DNA of 36,505 nt from a virus: IMG/VR virus record IMGVR_UViG_3300044530_001173, positions 1 to 36,505 of that record. One strand, given 5' to 3'. Below, piece after piece: positions 24,548 to 31,854 of this stretch. The stretch's first letter is position 1. The number at the start of each line of letters is the position of its first letter. The translations under genes were made by a program, and so were the position numbers. Under the pieces are notes generated by a model. That model ran no database searches. It saw only the letters and a program-made list of their open reading frames with translations, and was not told the origin of the DNA.

Positions 24548-24646
24548 TTACATTAGGTCACATCCTTTTACCACTGCTACTATGGTAACCATTAGTAGAC
24601 AGTATAGGATGATAGCTTGATTGGGTGTGATGGTAAATCGTTTCAT
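24548..24646 (-). CDS. 32-residue single-pass membrane peptide
   Basis: ATG AAA CGA TTT ACC... encodes MKRFTITPNQAIILYCLLMV and ends TIVAVVKGCDLM. It is one hydrophobic segment with a short basic N-terminus. The ATG lies 1 base from the stop of the lipoprotein gene, so both are cotranscribed from the TATATTTG promoter at 24850. Confidence 0.6.
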   Translation of the reverse strand: MKRFTITPNQAIILYCLLMVTIVAVVKGCDLM

Positions 24647-24647
24647 A

Positions 24648-24836
24648 TTATCTTCTGTGTTTCTTAGGGGTACACTGATGTTGTAGTTGGCTCTTCCCCT
24701 TGTTCACACGTTTAGTTTGTTTATACATCTTCTGTTGTGTGTTAGAATGTTTCTTGTAGTTGTACCCACGTTGTGGGGTAGAACAAGATGTTAGTATAAC
24801 GACTAACATGATTAGGGGTAATATATATTTCTTCAT
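24648..24836 (-). CDS. small basic lipoprotein
   Basis: The start is placed at the ATG ending at 24836 (MKKYILPLIMLVVILTSCST). A signal peptide of about 16 residues ends in the lipobox LTSC, so residue Cys18 is expected to be lipid-modified. The 44 mature residues are very basic and Gln-rich (KKHSNTQQKMYKQTKR, QHQCTPKKHRR). A surface or periplasmic lipoprotein expressed in the cell fits superinfection exclusion or lysis control, but no function is shown. Confidence 0.75.
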   Translation of the reverse strand: MKKYILPLIMLVVILTSCSTPQRGYNYKKHSNTQQKMYKQTKRVNKGKSQLQHQCTPKKHRR

Positions 24837-24849
24837 AATGTATAGACTA

Positions 24850-24881
24850 CAAATATAGTTCAAAGGTTTCTTATATACAAA
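24850..24881 (-). promoter_or_regulatory. TTTG-N20-TATATTTG promoter of lipoprotein operon
   Basis: On the minus strand TTTG (24878-24881), 20 bases, TATATTTG (24850-24857), 13 bases, ATG at 24836. Confidence 0.75.
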
Positions 24882-25184
24882 TTATTTCTTAGACAAATCA
24901 AGTAGTATGATTGGTAGTCTATCTTTATCTACATATGACAACACATCATCGTAGTCAGATAGTTTAATCCAATCACCTTGGTCACCCCACCATGCCGCTA
25001 CCTCGAATGTATCAACTCCATCACCACGTAACATATTCATCCCACCGACAATAGATTGAAGACCACCACCTACAATAGATACTGTGATATTGTTGGGGAG
25101 TGTAAGTAATCCTTGTACCGCACCCTTTACCACGTTGTGGGGTTTGAAGTCAAAGTCTTTAATGGTATATATCTTCTGTCTCAT
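24882..25184 (-). CDS. hypothetical protein, 100 residues
   Basis: MRQKIYTIKDFDFKPHNVVK starts an untagged protein with a Gly-rich centre (SIVGGGLQSIVGGMNMLRGDG) and EVAAWWGDQGDWIKLSDYDD. No family is recognised. TATATTTG at 25190-25197 lies 5 bases before ATG, so a leaderless message is likely. The stop abuts the -33 element of the next gene. Confidence 0.65.
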   Translation of the reverse strand: MRQKIYTIKDFDFKPHNVVKGAVQGLLTLPNNITVSIVGGGLQSIVGGMNMLRGDGVDTFEVAAWWGDQGDWIKLSDYDDVLSYVDKDRLPIILLDLSKK

Positions 25185-25239
25185 TACTACAAATATAAGA
25201 TAATATCTTGGGGAAATATATTTGTTTATTTAAAAAATC

Positions 25240-25440
25240 CGCCGTAACTTAGCTTGGTGCTTTATATGTTTTTTTTTTATAACAAGAGCGTCAACACAAA
25301 GATACGGCGAAGAAAGTTAATATCCTAATTTTTTATTAATTATTTTTGTTGTAACTTAGCCCCGTAAGTGTACCTTATAACGATAAGGGGATAAAGGGCT
25401 GGCACGGTTAATGCTTGGAGTGTGTACTCCACCCTGCTTT
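25240..25440 (+). ncRNA. possible structured RNA region
   Basis: This gene-free stretch has several perfect stems: CGCCGTA (25240-25246) with TACGGCG (25303-25309); AGCCC (25358) with GGGCT (25396), enclosing CCTTAT-aacg-ATAAGG (25373-25388); and GGAGT-gtgt-ACTCC (25417-25430). GTAACTTAGC occurs twice (25244, 25351), at the same side of the two modules. Composition differs from the flanks. Orientation and identity are unknown, and no known RNA family was recognised. Confidence 0.35.
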
Positions 25441-25461
25441 TAAAAAAAAAGAAGATTTTTC

Positions 25462-25491
25462 TTGTGGGGGAAGAAAATTGTTGTATATTTG
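25462..25491 (+). promoter_or_regulatory. TTG-N19-TATATTTG promoter
   Basis: TTG at 25462-25464 and TATATTTG at 25484-25491 precede ATG 25512 by 20 bases. Confidence 0.7.
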
Positions 25492-25511
25492 TAGAACAAT
25501 AAACAACCACT

Positions 25512-25934
25512 ATGAAAATCACCCAAGACAAACTATCAACCAAATTGTTAATGAGATTCATCAAGAAGCAAAACCTTGTTGTTATGACTGACACATGGAA
25601 CCACTTCGGTGAGGTATCGGTTCGTATTGTATCTGTGGGTGAGACAGACAAGTGGAATTGGAACACCAACTCTTATGGTCGTGTGATTAACATAGAGGTA
25701 ACCCTAAAGAGAGAAGGTCACCGTTACGCTGAGTCATCAATCCCAAGTGTTAACTCTTGGCGTAGTCATCACAGAGCAAGTTACTTCAAGAGCAGAAAGT
25801 GGTCAGCTAACAATGGGGCACAGAAACTAATCAACAACACAATCATCCCCACGTTCTTCAAAGCAGCTTGTATCTCATTACCAAGACACACTGACGAAAT
25901 CATCGGAAACATCACCTACAAATTTATTGACTAA
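25512..25934 (+). CDS. hypothetical protein, 140 residues
   Basis: MKITQDKLSTKLLMRFIKKQ starts an untagged basic protein with VVMTDTWNHFGEVSVRIV and WRSHHRASYFKSRKW. Codon use is more C-rich than in the neighbours, hinting at a different history. No family is recognised. ATG of the next gene follows the stop by 1 base. Confidence 0.68.
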   Translation: MKITQDKLSTKLLMRFIKKQNLVVMTDTWNHFGEVSVRIVSVGETDKWNWNTNSYGRVINIEVTLKREGHRYAESSIPSVNSWRSHHRASYFKSRKWSANNGAQKLINNTIIPTFFKAACISLPRHTDEIIGNITYKFID

Positions 25935-25935
25935 T

Positions 25936-26322
25936 ATGAAACTCAAAGATAGATTAGATACATACACAACCACCGAACTTCGTAAGATGGGGTTACAACT
26001 TATAACCATAGTTAGAAAGACACTCGGTCATGGAAACAAACCATCCCCGAAACTGAAAATTAGAAATGGGTTAACAAACCTCTATGGTCAATACGATTAT
26101 GAAGCATTAGTTATCAACCCATCCACATGTGAGACTGTTGATAAGTTTGTAAAAACAATCATACACGAATACACCCACCACATACAAAAAGGTATCAAAC
26201 GTAACTACGCATCATCACAATCAAAACATGGTTATTGGAACTGTCCCTTTGAAGTGGAAGCTCGGGGGAATGAAACAAAGTACAAGAGTATTGTATGGAA
26301 ACAATTTAAACAAATCCCTTAA
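25936..26322 (+). CDS. HExxH metallopeptidase-like protein
   Basis: The start is placed at ATG 25936, 1 base after the preceding stop (a TTG nine bases earlier is possible). The 128 residues have TIIHEYTHHIQKG with HExxH at 77-81, and PFEVEARGNE supplies a likely third Glu ligand at 106 or 108. Size and positions match the HExxH gene at 4327. It is cotranscribed with the 25512 gene from a host-type promoter. The substrate is unknown. Confidence 0.78.
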   Translation: MKLKDRLDTYTTTELRKMGLQLITIVRKTLGHGNKPSPKLKIRNGLTNLYGQYDYEALVINPSTCETVDKFVKTIIHEYTHHIQKGIKRNYASSQSKHGYWNCPFEVEARGNETKYKSIVWKQFKQIP

Positions 26323-26602
26323 CATGGTTGTCCAAAATACGTATTGGATTTTCCTGACCCTTGAATAACTCCATGAACTCAGGGGTAAGTGAATACAATG
26401 TTAATATCTTCATGTCCCCTTGGTATGTAGATGATGCTTTCCTATACTCCATCTTACCCACCTTTTCCCCATTATAATATAGGGTCACAGCAACAACATC
26501 CCGTAAAGGGTCAGTTATAACCCTTACATTTTTCAGTATGTCAGTTATTGAAATGGGGTTAGACATATCGTCAGGGGGAATTGTTGATAAATTATTATTC
26601 AT
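26306..26602 (-). CDS. hypothetical protein, 98 residues
   Basis: MNNNLSTIPPDDMSNPISIT starts an untagged protein whose middle (VRVITDPLRDVVAVTLYYNGEKVG) is beta-rich. No family is recognised. It converges with the HExxH gene by a 17-base overlap. Confidence 0.6.
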   Translation of the reverse strand: MNNNLSTIPPDDMSNPISITDILKNVRVITDPLRDVVAVTLYYNGEKVGKMEYRKASSTYQGDMKILTLYSLTPEFMELFKGQENPIRILDNHVKGFV

Positions 26603-27394
26603 TTTTTCTTGATTTTGTCAAAATGTCAGTTGAGTGTCAGATGGGGGATAATCCCCTTGACGGGTTTTAGTCATATTAACAACTATAAATATAGTGTATA
26701 TTATGTATATTGTCCATAGGTAAATGTTCCCACTTTTTACCACTGACGTATGTGTAGTGAGGGTTTTTGGTTATATGAAAAGTGAAAAAAGTGGTCCTCC
26801 TGATAGTGTGAGAAGGGTTTTTTTAACTATATACATTTTCCAGATAAAAATAGGATGTAACAATAAAGTGGCGTGGACAGACTTTAGTTGTTTAAATCCT
26901 TCAACGAAAAGTGTATTTCATTGTGTCTTCAAGGGGGTTTTTAAGATTTCCCCTTACCATATAGACACATGATATCGACAATTATAGTGGTGGTAAAAAG
27001 TGGGACATATGTTTCATATCACTATAGTCAGGTTAAACCTGACATAACAGATATGTTTCGTATTGTCCCCTTCACATTCCACCATATATTTTATACCCTA
27101 ACAGGTATACTCATATCATCTTATATACCCTTTAGGGTATTTCATTATCCCGATGGGGTACAATACCATTAACAGTAATATGTTATGTCCCTTCATAGTG
27201 TGTGTCTTTCATTATGGGGAATTATTATAGATTAGTGTTGTACGTTAATTATAGATTCATACAATAGGGGAAATTAGGAAGTAAATAAAGGAATGGACCC
27301 ATTAGTGTAATGACCCGAAGGGGAATGGAACGACACGATAGTGGAATGGGGGAATGAGTTTGTTTAATTCATAATTTCTTATTATATTTGTACT
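26603..27394. other. 790-base gene-free region with clustered inverted repeats
   Basis: ORFs of 82 and 67 residues here have improbable composition and no start signals. Dyads: TATAGTG (26983) with CACTATA (27020); GTCAGGTT-A-AACCTGAC at 27027-27043, a perfect operator-like palindrome; TATACC-N6-GGTATA at 27092-27109; ATACCC-TTTA-GGGTAT at 27125-27140. GGAATG recurs at about 27290, 27322, 27343 and 27351 just before the array-gene promoter. The region may hold regulatory sites, an RNA or an origin. Confidence 0.5.
27359..27390 (+). promoter_or_regulatory. TTTG-N20-TATATTTG promoter of array gene 1
   Basis: TTTG at 27359-27362, 20 bases, TATATTTG at 27383-27390, then TACT and ATG 27395, a leaderless arrangement. 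Confidence 0.75.
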
Positions 27395-28189
27395 ATGGTT
27401 ATTACAGATAGATTAAAACAAATTATTTTTAAACACCTATATAGAGAGTTAGGTGATTGTGAGATTATTCCTTATAATGGGTCTATATGGTTCATTAATA
27501 GGGATAATAAACATTGGTACTTTGAACTTGATGAGTCAGGTACTTTATGGTGGAGATACGATTTTTTTAATTCGTTTTTTCAAATATTCTCCATGAGTTC
27601 GGATGATTTTTGTCCTGTTCTATCTTCTTGGGTGGAAGAGGTCTTAAATCATAAGGTATCCACAACCCAGGATAGCCTGTGTAACGTATGTAAACTGGTG
27701 GAAGAGGTCTTAAATCATAAGGTATCCACAACCTTCATTCCACTTCCAATTACAACGGACAAGGTGGAAGATGTATTAAATCATAAGGTATCCACAACGT
27801 GCGATGTTAAAGTTCGTGTTCCTTGGAAGGTGGAAGATGTATTAAGTCATAATGTTAAGGTGTCTACAACTACCATTCTCAAATACCCCGAGCATTCATT
27901 GGTGGAAAAGGTCTTAAATCATAAGGTATCCACAACCGATTCACTTGATTACGTTGGAAGAATTGAGGTAGAAGAGGTATTAAATCATAGGGTATCTAGA
28001 ACCTGCCAAACAAGCGTTTATTGTGATAGGACGGTGGAAGAGGTCTTAAATCATAAGGTATCCACAACGCAGAATTTGAATTATGTCGGCCAAGGACTGG
28101 TGGAAGATGTATTAAATCATAAGGTATCTACAACGGAATCGTATTTTGGACCCTTCACAAGAGGGGTGGAAGAGGTATTAAATCAATAA
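27395..28189 (+). CDS. array gene 1: N-domain plus eight hypervariable repeat units
   Basis: The product has 264 residues. Residues 1-79 (MVITDRLKQIIFKHLYRELG ... GTLWWRYDFFNSFFQIFSM) align with the MKYLITES paralogues, but the tag E is D, so the [LI]-x-E site is lost. From residue 80 the units VEEVLNHKVSTT plus ten variable residues repeat, ending in a truncated VEEVLNQ. One unit (27830) has a two-codon insertion that keeps the frame. The variable peptides share no common pattern, although DSLDYVGRIE and QNLNYVGQGL share LxYVG. The open frame argues for translation, while the repeat geometry is that of CRISPR. The function is unknown. Confidence 0.85.
   Translation: MVITDRLKQIIFKHLYRELGDCEIIPYNGSIWFINRDNKHWYFELDESGTLWWRYDFFNSFFQIFSMSSDDFCPVLSSWVEEVLNHKVSTTQDSLCNVCKLVEEVLNHKVSTTFIPLPITTDKVEDVLNHKVSTTCDVKVRVPWKVEDVLSHNVKVSTTTILKYPEHSLVEKVLNHKVSTTDSLDYVGRIEVEEVLNHRVSRTCQTSVYCDRTVEEVLNHKVSTTQNLNYVGQGLVEDVLNHKVSTTESYFGPFTRGVEEVLNQ
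27631..28185 (+). repeat. CRISPR-like array 1: nine 36-bp repeats, eight 30-bp spacers
   Basis: The repeat starts GGTGGAAGAGGT, continues CTTAAATCAT or ATTAAATCAT, and ends AAGGTATCCACAAC. Repeats start at 27631, 27697, 27763, 27829, 27901, 27967, 28033, 28099 and 28165 (truncated). All eight spacers are exactly 30 bp and unrelated. GTGGA and TCCAC at the ends are inverted repeats. Variants: a 6-bp insertion in repeat 4 and TCTAGAAC in repeat 6. No cas gene is in the window. Confidence 0.9.
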
Positions 28190-28645
28190 TTAGTTATTCT
28201 CTAAAGTACCTGTATAGAAATCTAATACCATATCAAAAATATCATCTAATACATCTTTTGGTAGTTCTTCATAAGACATATAACTTTCATCTAAAATTTG
28301 TGAGTATTTATATCCACCATAATGAAACACTGTAACATCTTCTTTATTTATCATTTCTATTTGTGAAAGTTCACCGTCTTCATCCTTGAGGACTATTGGG
28401 TTTTCATTCATATCCATTAGTACAATATATTCATCATCGGTTGTTTCTACTACTTCCTTAATAATCTTAATCTTATTGTTTGTTGTAAGGAACTCATCAC
28501 CTAACACATTTATAAGGTATTCTATACCACCGAACATTTCTCCTGTCTTTAGTAACCCCGCCTGACTTGCGATAGTTAATAACTTCATCTGTTTTACGGT
28601 GTATTCTTCCCTTAATATTCTTTTTATGTTTTGTTGTAGGTTCAT
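28190..28645 (-). CDS. tagged hypothetical protein, MNLxxNIKRILREE class
   Basis: The product has 151 residues, starting MNLQQNIKRILREEYTVKQM with LRE as the candidate cut site. The body includes VLMDMNENPIVLKDEDGELS and an acidic C-terminal helix. No domain is recognised. Its stop abuts the stop of array gene 1 and its start shares a palindromic intergenic region with the MKYLITES gene at 28678. Confidence 0.75.
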   Translation of the reverse strand: MNLQQNIKRILREEYTVKQMKLLTIASQAGLLKTGEMFGGIEYLINVLGDEFLTTNNKIKIIKEVVETTDDEYIVLMDMNENPIVLKDEDGELSQIEMINKEDVTVFHYGGYKYSQILDESYMSYEELPKDVLDDIFDMVLDFYTGTLENN

Positions 28646-28651
28646 AATATT

Positions 28652-28671
28652 ATAAATATAATTATATTTAT
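28652..28671. promoter_or_regulatory. 20-bp palindromic bidirectional promoter candidate
   Basis: ATAAATATAA followed by its reverse complement TTATATTTAT separates the divergent starts at 28645 and 28678. The same element recurs at 31828 (one mismatch) and 34123. Confidence 0.6.
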
Positions 28672-28677
28672 TATCAT

Positions 28678-29007
28678 ATGAAATATCTTATAACAGAATC
28701 ACAATTAGATAAAGTAATCTTTAGATATTTGGATATTAAGAACTTTATTCAGATTAAAAGAGGAAACACAATATACTTTGTTAATTCGGAAGATGATAAA
28801 TATGCCCAAATCAGATATGATAGAAACGATGGTTGGTGTTATATACGCCATGGATTAATTTACGAAATTTCTTCTTTCTTTTCTTTGGACATATATGATT
28901 CTAAGGAAGTTATCGGTAGATGGGTTGAAAATACTCTACAAATGAGGGTTACTTATACCCGTTTGGTCTTTCACGATGTGAACAATTTGTTTAAAATACC
29001 TAACTAA
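28678..29007 (+). CDS. MKYLITES-family protein
   Basis: The product has 109 residues: MKYLITESQLDKVIFRYLDI, a beta segment (GNTIYFVNSEDDKYAQIRYD), FFSLDIYDSKEVIGRW, then WVENTLQMRVTYT. This last piece aligns with the array repeat WVEEVLNHKVSTT (6 of 13 identical). Very close paralogue at 32179 (shared FRYLDIKNFIQIK). The function is unknown. Confidence 0.78.
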   Translation: MKYLITESQLDKVIFRYLDIKNFIQIKRGNTIYFVNSEDDKYAQIRYDRNDGWCYIRHGLIYEISSFFSLDIYDSKEVIGRWVENTLQMRVTYTRLVFHDVNNLFKIPN

Positions 29008-29716
29008 TAGTAATAATCTTCCACTCCCCATTATAATCTTCCACAAGACATGTAGAGTTCTCACAGAAGTCCCCTGAGTTCATATAGTAATTCTCTATCT
29101 TCGGATGATGAATATGTCCACATACTGCCACATCATACCCCTTCTGTTTTGTTAGACCTTTTGCGTTATCCTCAAAATCAGATACAAAGTTAATTGCCCC
29201 TTTAACAGATTGCTTTATTGTGTTTGCTAATGAATGATATGGTAAGTTAAACCACTTTCTTATTTTGTTATATAAAGTATTAAACTTAATCACAATATCA
29301 TATGACCATCCACCGATTACCGCTAACCACCTCGCTTCCATTATAACGAAATCCAATACATCCCCGTGAAAACAAAAATACTTTCTATTATCTATTCCTG
29401 TATGTATATACTTTCTTACAATCCTGATGTTGTTTAATTTAAATGGAATAAAATCTTTTAGGAAGTCATCGTGGTTTCCTCTTATATAAACCACCTTTGT
29501 ATTCTTCTCTGACATCTTCATGAACCTTCTGAATATCTTGGTACAATCCTTTGTCCATTTACCATTACCTTTAAGAGCCCAACCATCTATTATATCACCG
29601 TTCAGTATTAGTTTTTCCGTTGTGTTATTATCCAAGAAACTTATTATCTTATCTGTCTGTGATTGTCTTGCTCCTAAGTGTAAATCACTCATGATTATCG
29701 TTTTCCAATTATTCAT
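29000..29716 (-). CDS. calcineurin-like metallophosphoesterase, LpxH-type
   Basis: The product has 238 residues with the full metallophosphoesterase motif set: SDLHLG (10-15), NGDIID (39-44), RGNHDD (79-84), HGD (117-119) and CGHIHHP (199-205). The pattern and length resemble UDP-2,3-diacylglucosamine pyrophosphatase LpxH-like proteins, which cut a pyrophosphate in lipid A synthesis. Related phosphodiesterases cannot be excluded. It is translationally coupled (ATGA) to the upstream glycosyltransferase, suggesting joint action on an envelope glycolipid. Confidence 0.88.
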   Translation of the reverse strand: MNNWKTIIMSDLHLGARQSQTDKIISFLDNNTTEKLILNGDIIDGWALKGNGKWTKDCTKIFRRFMKMSEKNTKVVYIRGNHDDFLKDFIPFKLNNIRIVRKYIHTGIDNRKYFCFHGDVLDFVIMEARWLAVIGGWSYDIVIKFNTLYNKIRKWFNLPYHSLANTIKQSVKGAINFVSDFEDNAKGLTKQKGYDVAVCGHIHHPKIENYYMNSGDFCENSTCLVEDYNGEWKIITIS

Positions 29717-30420
29717 TCCCAGTATCCTTTATCATCCTCAAAATGATTTTTATTGTTCCTGTTGAAGAATGAACTAACCATAAGTTTTAACATATACCAC
29801 ACTCCTTTCTGTTTGAACCTTCTTGGACTTGTGAATACCGTTGTATTCATGATATAAAACTTGCTTGGTTTAACTTGTTTGGAGAATAGATAATCCTCGG
29901 CAACTCTTGCGTTTTCATCAAACCCACCGATTGTATCATATACTTCTTTCTTAACCATCATGAACCCACCAAGACAAAATGGTGTGATTGGTTTGAATAC
30001 CTTTTGTATTGTGTCAAACAATCTGAATATACTATTATACTCACCTGTCGTTGACCTTACCTTACATGTAATCAAATCTGTATTATGTAATAAGAACTCC
30101 CATATACAATTGTTTAATATGTTGAAATCCAATAAGAATATGTCAGCGTCCAAAAATAGAACATAAGGTGTTTCCACATTCTCTGCTCCCTTATTTCTTG
30201 CAACAGACGGAAGTCCTCCTGAAATAATCTGTAGATTAAAATAATCTGTTCTCCTATTTTCCAAAGAATAGGATGTATAATCATCATCCGATGAATCACA
30301 AACAATAACTCTAACATCTTGTATTCCCTTTTGAAAGTTTAATAAGGACAACGTTTGTTCTATTATCTTGCCCTCGTTCTTACAAGGGATTACTATGGTT
30401 AAAAACTTTGATAAATCCAT
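29713..30420 (-). CDS. family 2 glycosyltransferase
   Basis: The start is placed at the ATG ending at 30420 (MDLSKFLTIVIPCKNEGKII); a longer reading to 30447 adds only MRLFLIVII. The 235 residues show the GT-A signature: TIVIPCKNEG, VIVCDSSDDD, SVARNKGAENVETPYVLFLDADIF with DAD at 91-93, then FCLGGFMMVKKEVYDTIGGFDENARVAEDYLF, where EDY is the acceptor-side acidic motif. It transfers a sugar from a nucleotide donor; the acceptor is unknown. The C-terminal FKQKGVWYMLKLMV may touch the membrane. It is coupled to the LpxH-like gene. Confidence 0.9.
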   Translation of the reverse strand: MDLSKFLTIVIPCKNEGKIIEQTLSLLNFQKGIQDVRVIVCDSSDDDYTSYSLENRRTDYFNLQIISGGLPSVARNKGAENVETPYVLFLDADIFLLDFNILNNCIWEFLLHNTDLITCKVRSTTGEYNSIFRLFDTIQKVFKPITPFCLGGFMMVKKEVYDTIGGFDENARVAEDYLFSKQVKPSKFYIMNTTVFTSPRRFKQKGVWYMLKLMVSSFFNRNNKNHFEDDKGYWE

Positions 30421-30528
30421 AATAATAACTATTAAAAACAACCTCAAACCATATTATCATATTCTTATTAAATTATTAACCCAATATGTATTGTTCAATT
30501 TTATGTGTATCTTTGTATTTATTATAAT

Positions 30529-30846
30529 ATGAAGATTGAGCATAAGGTTAAAGCAATTGTAAAACTAATTAATACATTATACTCTCCTGACGAGATTAAA
30601 GTTAGAAAGAGTGAGTTTGATGATGAGATGTTAATTGATGTTTACGTTTCTCATATTGATGACTCATATATAACCAACCCTTACCATTATAATCTTAATA
30701 AACTAAAGGAATTAAATTTAGAACGTGAGATTAGAAGGGCGATAAAGGATTTTTTGAGTATTAAAACAAGCGGACTTAATCCATACACAGGTTTCGCCCC
30801 GTATGCTGTTCACGGCATAACAATAGATGTAAGATTAATATTATGA
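30529..30846 (+). CDS. hypothetical protein, untagged
   Basis: The start is placed at ATG 30529 (MKIEHKVKAIVKLINTLYSP). The 105 residues include MLIDVYVSHIDD and AVHGITIDVRLIL. TATCTTTG lies at 30508-30515 and a TATTTAT also overlaps just downstream, so both motif classes are present. It is coupled by ATGA to the next MKYLITES gene. Confidence 0.68.
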   Translation: MKIEHKVKAIVKLINTLYSPDEIKVRKSEFDDEMLIDVYVSHIDDSYITNPYHYNLNKLKELNLEREIRRAIKDFLSIKTSGLNPYTGFAPYAVHGITIDVRLIL

Positions 30847-31196
30847 AATACCTTATAACAGAATCAAAATTAGAGAAAGTAATCTTTAAGTATCTTGATA
30901 TTCAGGACTTTGTGATATATGACAACAAGAAGAGATTCAGCAATTATATATATTTCTTAAACAGTGAGTCAGATAGGGAATCACAGATTAGTGTTTATAC
31001 TAACAACGCCTTTGGTGAAGTTAGGAATTGGATATTTGTAAATCGTGATTTGACTGATAAATTATCTACCTTATTCCCCATTGGTAAATCGGATTGTTTG
31101 GATATAATCAAAGAATGGGTTAATAATACTTTGGGTATTAGTGATAGTACGATTTGGGATGGTCCATATGATTACAGATTAGCGGTTACAGATTAA
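30843..31196 (+). CDS. MKYLITES-family protein
   Basis: The product has 117 residues: MKYLITESKLEKVIFKYLDI, IYFLNSESDRESQISVY, then EWVNNTLGISDST, equivalent to the array repeat position. It overlaps the preceding gene by 4 bases. The function is unknown. Confidence 0.75.
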   Translation: MKYLITESKLEKVIFKYLDIQDFVIYDNKKRFSNYIYFLNSESDRESQISVYTNNAFGEVRNWIFVNRDLTDKLSTLFPIGKSDCLDIIKEWVNNTLGISDSTIWDGPYDYRLAVTD

Positions 31197-31209
31197 TAGT
31201 TAACGAAGA

Positions 31210-31488
31210 ATGAAATACTTAATTACAGAATCACAGTTAGAATCATTTTTACTTAGAAGGTTTACAATGGATGAATTGGAATCACTTAGGGATGATTATA
31301 ACTACATTATGGATGAAGAAGATTTTGAAGATTCCGCCGACAGAGATGATTACGCTTATGAATTAATTGAAAAGTTCATTGATAGACATAGAGGTGAAGA
31401 GTTTTTTCAATATGATGATGATACTGAATTCTATGATAAACGTTCCAAATATATTGGAGCATTACTCAAATTCTTAAACTCTAATTAA
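31210..31488 (+). CDS. tagged acidic small protein
   Basis: The product has 92 residues. MKYLITESQLESFLLRRFTM is fused to an unrelated very acidic body (DEEDFEDSADRDDYAYELIE). This shows the tag moving between bodies. No TATTTAT precedes it; it is probably cotranscribed with the gene at 30843. Confidence 0.7.
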   Translation: MKYLITESQLESFLLRRFTMDELESLRDDYNYIMDEEDFEDSADRDDYAYELIEKFIDRHRGEEFFQYDDDTEFYDKRSKYIGALLKFLNSN

Positions 31489-31491
31489 TCT

Positions 31492-31821
31492 TTAGAAACC
31501 TTTTCTTTCATTATACATCCGTGTAATTCTTTTTCTATAATGATTTTCTAACCCTTGGTGTATATCATCATACCAAAATTCATCTTCAGGTAATGTGCTA
31601 ACAAATCTCCAATGTACCCCATCCATCATAAAGGTTATTGTTGTGTAGACTAACTCATCTAAAAAATGTGAACTTAAAACCTTTCTGTCTTTTGTAAGAC
31701 GATAAGCACCTTCAAAAGATTCAAGAAACTCATTTTCCATTTCATCATTAGAAAGTCTTCTTTTAATTCTCGCTGATAGTTCTTCCCTCAGTATTCTTTT
31801 TATAGATTCTTTTAAGTTCAT
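31492..31821 (-). CDS. tagged hypothetical protein, MNLKESIKRILREE class
   Basis: The product has 109 residues: MNLKESIKRILREELSARIK, then RRLSNDEMENEFLESFE. The RIKRRL segment resembles FKRRLNRF in the gene at 33316, suggesting a shared N-terminal domain. It is divergent from the gene at 31855 across the palindromic promoter. Confidence 0.72.
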   Translation of the reverse strand: MNLKESIKRILREELSARIKRRLSNDEMENEFLESFEGAYRLTKDRKVLSSHFLDELVYTTITFMMDGVHWRFVSTLPEDEFWYDDIHQGLENHYRKRITRMYNERKGF

Positions 31822-31827
31822 ATTATT

Positions 31828-31847
31828 ATAAATATGATTATATTTAT
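31828..31847. promoter_or_regulatory. palindromic bidirectional promoter, second copy
   Basis: ATAAATATGA and TTATATTTAT form the same dyad with one mismatch, between starts 31821 and 31855. Confidence 0.55.
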
Positions 31848-31854
31848 ATTCTAT

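Noticed and set aside
25340-25669. Minus-strand ORF of 109 residues.
   Set aside because: Antisense to the gene at 25512 and the putative RNA region, with no promoter or domain.
26724-27172. Two plus-strand ORFs of 82 and 67 residues in the gene-free region.
   Set aside because: Unusual residue composition (rich in Phe, Val, Cys), no promoter spacing like the neighbours, and inverted repeats inside.
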